This document shows, piece by piece, positions 62,019 to 64,000 of a stretch of DNA of 64,000 nt. Positions within the stretch are counted from its first letter, which is position 1. Each line of letters begins with the position of its first letter. The position numbers were made by a program, and so were the translations under genes. The stretch lies in contig NZ_DATJCH010000022.1 in NCBI RefSeq assembly GCF_035514885.1, positions 77,272-141,271 on the forward strand. Direction: 5' to 3'. The stretch is from Albibacterium sp035514885 (GTDB lineage Bacteria > Bacteroidota > Bacteroidia > Sphingobacteriales > Sphingobacteriaceae). The notes below the pieces were generated by a model. It did no database searches and was not told the origin of the DNA. It saw only the letters and a program-made list of their open reading frames with translations.

Positions 62019-62338
62019 CTATCTGATAGTTAATTTATCCATAAAATTTATAATATCTGCACCAATTTCCTCCGCATGCGTTTCTAGAGCAAAATGTCCT
62101 GTATCATAAAATTTGACTGTGGCATTCGGGATATGTCTTTTGTATGCTTCAGCTCCTGCAGGCAAAAAGTACGGATCTTTATCTCCCCATACAATTAAAG
62201 CGGGTGGCTGAAAACGTATAAAATATTCATGAAACTTAGAATAAAGTGCAATATTATTTTGGTAATCATATAACAGATCCAGTTGCTTTTCGTCAGATTC
62301 TGGACGATCAAGAAAATACTGGTCAATAGTGTGGATTC
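62019..62338 (-). pseudogene. Alpha/beta-hydrolase remnant (haloalkane dehalogenase-like C-terminal part)
   Basis: Reading from about 62338 the frame encodes TIDQYFLDRPESDEKQLDLL, then FQPPALIVWGDKDPYFLPAG (the acid-residue strand), and NATVKFYDTGHFALETHAEEI (catalytic His) up to a TAG at 62019-62021. This is the C-terminal third of a haloalkane dehalogenase/epoxide hydrolase-like protein. The nucleophile part is gone: upstream of 62338 the sequence switches to the relaxase gene in another frame. Confidence 0.8.
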
Positions 62339-63399
62339 ATTTTTTTCATTAGTAAACTTGGACTGTAAGAACCATTGATTTAATGCATTTGCACTATATG
62401 CTTTTCCTAAGTCGCTGCCGTTAAAAACCGACCTTGTGTTATGATCAATAAAAGTCACTCCGTAAAGTCGCCCTTGTTCATTTTTACGAAATATCACATC
62501 AATACCCTTCGAGGTCAAAGCCTGTTGAAATCCAGCAGGGCTTGCTTTTGTTTTCATTACTCGATTGATAGAGTTCCTTAATAGTTCTTTATAGGACTTT
62601 CTGCGATCTCTATTGATCTCAAATTTGGCTTCCAGCTTCTTCAGCGTTGGTGAACCATAGAGACTGCTTGCTTTAATTGGTATTCCAGCCTTGTTGCCAT
62701 TTTTGTCCAGAGCCCAATACAAAAGGCCTTTCTTTGCAAACATCGTTGACCCTTTATGCCCTCGATCGTCAGTAACATTATAATTCGCTAAAACAGCATT
62801 AAGCTCTGGAATGCTTGTGAATTTATAGGAATCAACTACCCCTCGCACCACGTTTGAGATTGCTCGTTTGGTATCGTCTTCCCGTAATTCACTTTTGCAA
62901 GGTTGGGAGCTTCTAGCCTTTTTAGTTTATTACTATCCGCTCGGATCAGTCCATAGTGTTTTTCAATCCTTTTTCGGGCAATCTCGGATTTTGTGTTACC
63001 TAGGTTGTGCAAGTTTATACGTTCTCCGGAGGATTTAATGTTCGTGGTGACGATATGGATATGGGGATGGCCGGCATCCTTATGAAGATACACAAGGTAT
63101 GGTTGACTCCCGAATCCTAATTCCGTGAGATATTCCTTCGAAATATCCACTAACGTTACATCCATTATTTTTTCTCCTATTGCGAAGTTTAGGGAGATAT
63201 GAACAGCGTTCGTTTTGGTTTGTCCATTTCGTATGGTTAGATCGGTAAAGCGCTTAAGCTTGTCGTAAAAGTTCATAGATTGAATGTCCTTTTGAAAACC
63301 GTTTTGCCAAATTAATTCAGCCTTATCTTGATCCACTTTCTTCTCGTTATAATTCAACGCACCTTGTATGTTCTTCCCACTTATAATTTTTGCGACCAT
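62338..63399 (-). pseudogene. Relaxase/mobilisation nuclease, frameshifted and 3'-truncated
   Basis: Part one (63399 to about 62850) has the N-terminal MVAKIISGKNIQGALNYNEKKV, an ISLNFAIGEKI region and the metal-binding HPHIHIVTTN histidine triad with a catalytic tyrosine region, as in BmgA/MobA-like relaxases. Near 62850 one base is missing; the next frame resumes VVRGVVDSYKFTSIPELNAVL and continues to about 62338, where the hydrolase remnant begins. The gene overlaps mobC by 19 bases. It is unlikely to be active. Confidence 0.8.
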
Positions 63400-63776
63400 A
63401 TATCGGAGTAGTTATCCATTTTTTTCTTTATCTCCCTTATGGAAGGTTCAAGCTGGTCCCTCAAAACGATCAGCATATTTTGCCATAGTTCTGCATCGGG
63501 CATGCCCATCACGCTATTGAGTTTGTGCACTGCCTGATTGAAATTGTTCCCGATGTAATTAAGTTCATTCCGTAATGATATCAATTCTTCAAGAACATCA
63601 TCCATGGATTTGTCGCGGTAAGTGAAGATTACAGGCTTTTGAAGAATAAGCGCACGGCTGTACTCACTCATTTTTCGGAACATCGATTTCTGAAATCGTG
63701 AATGGATCACTTTGTATTCTTCAGGCGTAAATCGAGTATTCATCCACCTCGTTCGATTTTCTATTATTTTGCTCAT
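63381..63776 (-). CDS. MobC-like mobilisation accessory protein
   Basis: A 131-residue protein from the ATG at 63776. NRTRWMNTRFTPEEYKVIHSRF is the ribbon-helix-helix-like DNA-binding start of BmgB/MobC proteins, and ISLRNELNYIGNNFNQAVHKLN the conserved helical part. Such proteins help relaxases open oriT. It overlaps the relaxase gene by 19 bases, the usual mob operon arrangement, and two dyads upstream (63851-63896) may be its oriT binding sites. Confidence 0.82.
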   Translation of the reverse strand: MSKIIENRTRWMNTRFTPEEYKVIHSRFQKSMFRKMSEYSRALILQKPVIFTYRDKSMDDVLEELISLRNELNYIGNNFNQAVHKLNSVMGMPDAELWQNMLIVLRDQLEPSIREIKKKMDNYSDIWSQKL

Positions 63777-63850
63777 AACAGTGTTTTGAATAATCCGACT
63801 TTGGAGGATTATTGATTTAAATGACCGACCAACGGAGGGAATAAAAAAAC

Positions 63851-63867
63851 CGTTTGTGTCACAAACG
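63851..63867. repeat. 17-bp palindrome upstream of mobC (possible oriT/operator)
   Basis: CGTTTGTGTCACAAACG: eight perfectly paired bases on each side of a central T. It lies 75 bp before the mobC start codon. Confidence 0.7.
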
Positions 63868-63878
63868 TACATCTTGCT

Positions 63879-63896
63879 ATTACCTTAGACGGTAAT
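63879..63896. repeat. 6-bp inverted repeat upstream of mobC
   Basis: ATTACC, the spacer TTAGAC, then GGTAAT. A short inverted repeat next to a nick-type sequence is a common plan of mobilisable-element oriT sites. Confidence 0.5.
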
Positions 63897-64000
63897 TAAT
63901 CGCGTTCTCGAAGTCCTCCTTTAAGTCCATTATTTGTGATTGTGTTAATTCGATTTATATTTTGTTTTTGATTGTCAAATGAATAAGTTTTGTATGCGGA

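Noticed and set aside
62195..62338. C-terminal tail of the relaxase reading frame
   Set aside because: These codons are an out-of-frame reading of the hydrolase remnant, not relaxase sequence.

Overview
The window is AT-rich chromosomal DNA from a Bacteroidota bacterium, most likely of the Pedobacter/Solitalea/Sphingobacterium type. Supporting markers are a type III glutamine synthetase, a DUF4374 lipoprotein paired with a TonB-dependent receptor, LytTR/LytS regulators, a CE15 esterase, a ThuA protein, DUF1801 and DUF808 proteins, and a cytochrome c-FTR1 fusion. No rRNA, tRNA or CRISPR array was seen. Family assignments come from recognising motifs by eye; no database search was run.

Layout. 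0-4.3 kb: start of a DUF4260 gene (cut by the window edge), a cytochrome c-FTR1 iron permease, a GNAT acetyltransferase and an MFS exporter. 4.3-10.4 kb: compact purC, nadE, then glnN-amt for ammonium assimilation. 10.8-13.5 kb: a PepSY-TM inner-membrane protein with a small partner, a TlpA-like thioredoxin and an unknown two-cysteine protein. 13.6-18.8 kb: DUF1801, an unusual ABC ATPase/permease pair, a DUF485-actP acetate symporter operon and a lipoprotein. 18.8-24 kb: a nitrite assimilation operon (nirB-nirD-nirC plus a small surface protein) facing a siroheme methyltransferase gene. 24-27.7 kb: a GH5/mutarotase fusion, a LamG-like secreted protein and a second copy of the small surface protein.

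28-38 kb holds the most striking locus, a tightly packed minus-strand operon. In transcription order it encodes an HD phosphohydrolase, a PycTM-like (DUF5706) membrane protein, polyphosphate kinase, an SdiA-regulated-like lipoprotein, a very large metallophosphoesterase/kinase-like/beta-barrel protein and a GAF-domain protein. I read it as a candidate phosphate or polyphosphate signalling system that spans the cell from inner membrane to outer membrane.

38-50 kb: DUF808, CE15 esterase, LpxL-type acyltransferase, two outer-membrane barrels, a LytS/LytTR pair, a TIGR01777 epimerase and a scar in which a MerR-type regulator and a TonB receptor have both lost their 5' ends, followed by thuA. 50-55.6 kb: a XusA/XusB-like xenosiderophore uptake pair facing an AraC regulator. 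A shared 17-bp dyad (TTTAGAATnATTCTAAA) ties this locus to the PepSY gene at 12 kb and the FTR1 gene at 2 kb, suggesting a dispersed iron regulon. 55.6-62 kb: TPR protein, MFS, YjdM, NhaA and small membrane proteins. 62-64 kb: a decayed mobilisation module (MobC plus frameshifted relaxase) joined to the remnant of an alpha/beta-hydrolase gene.
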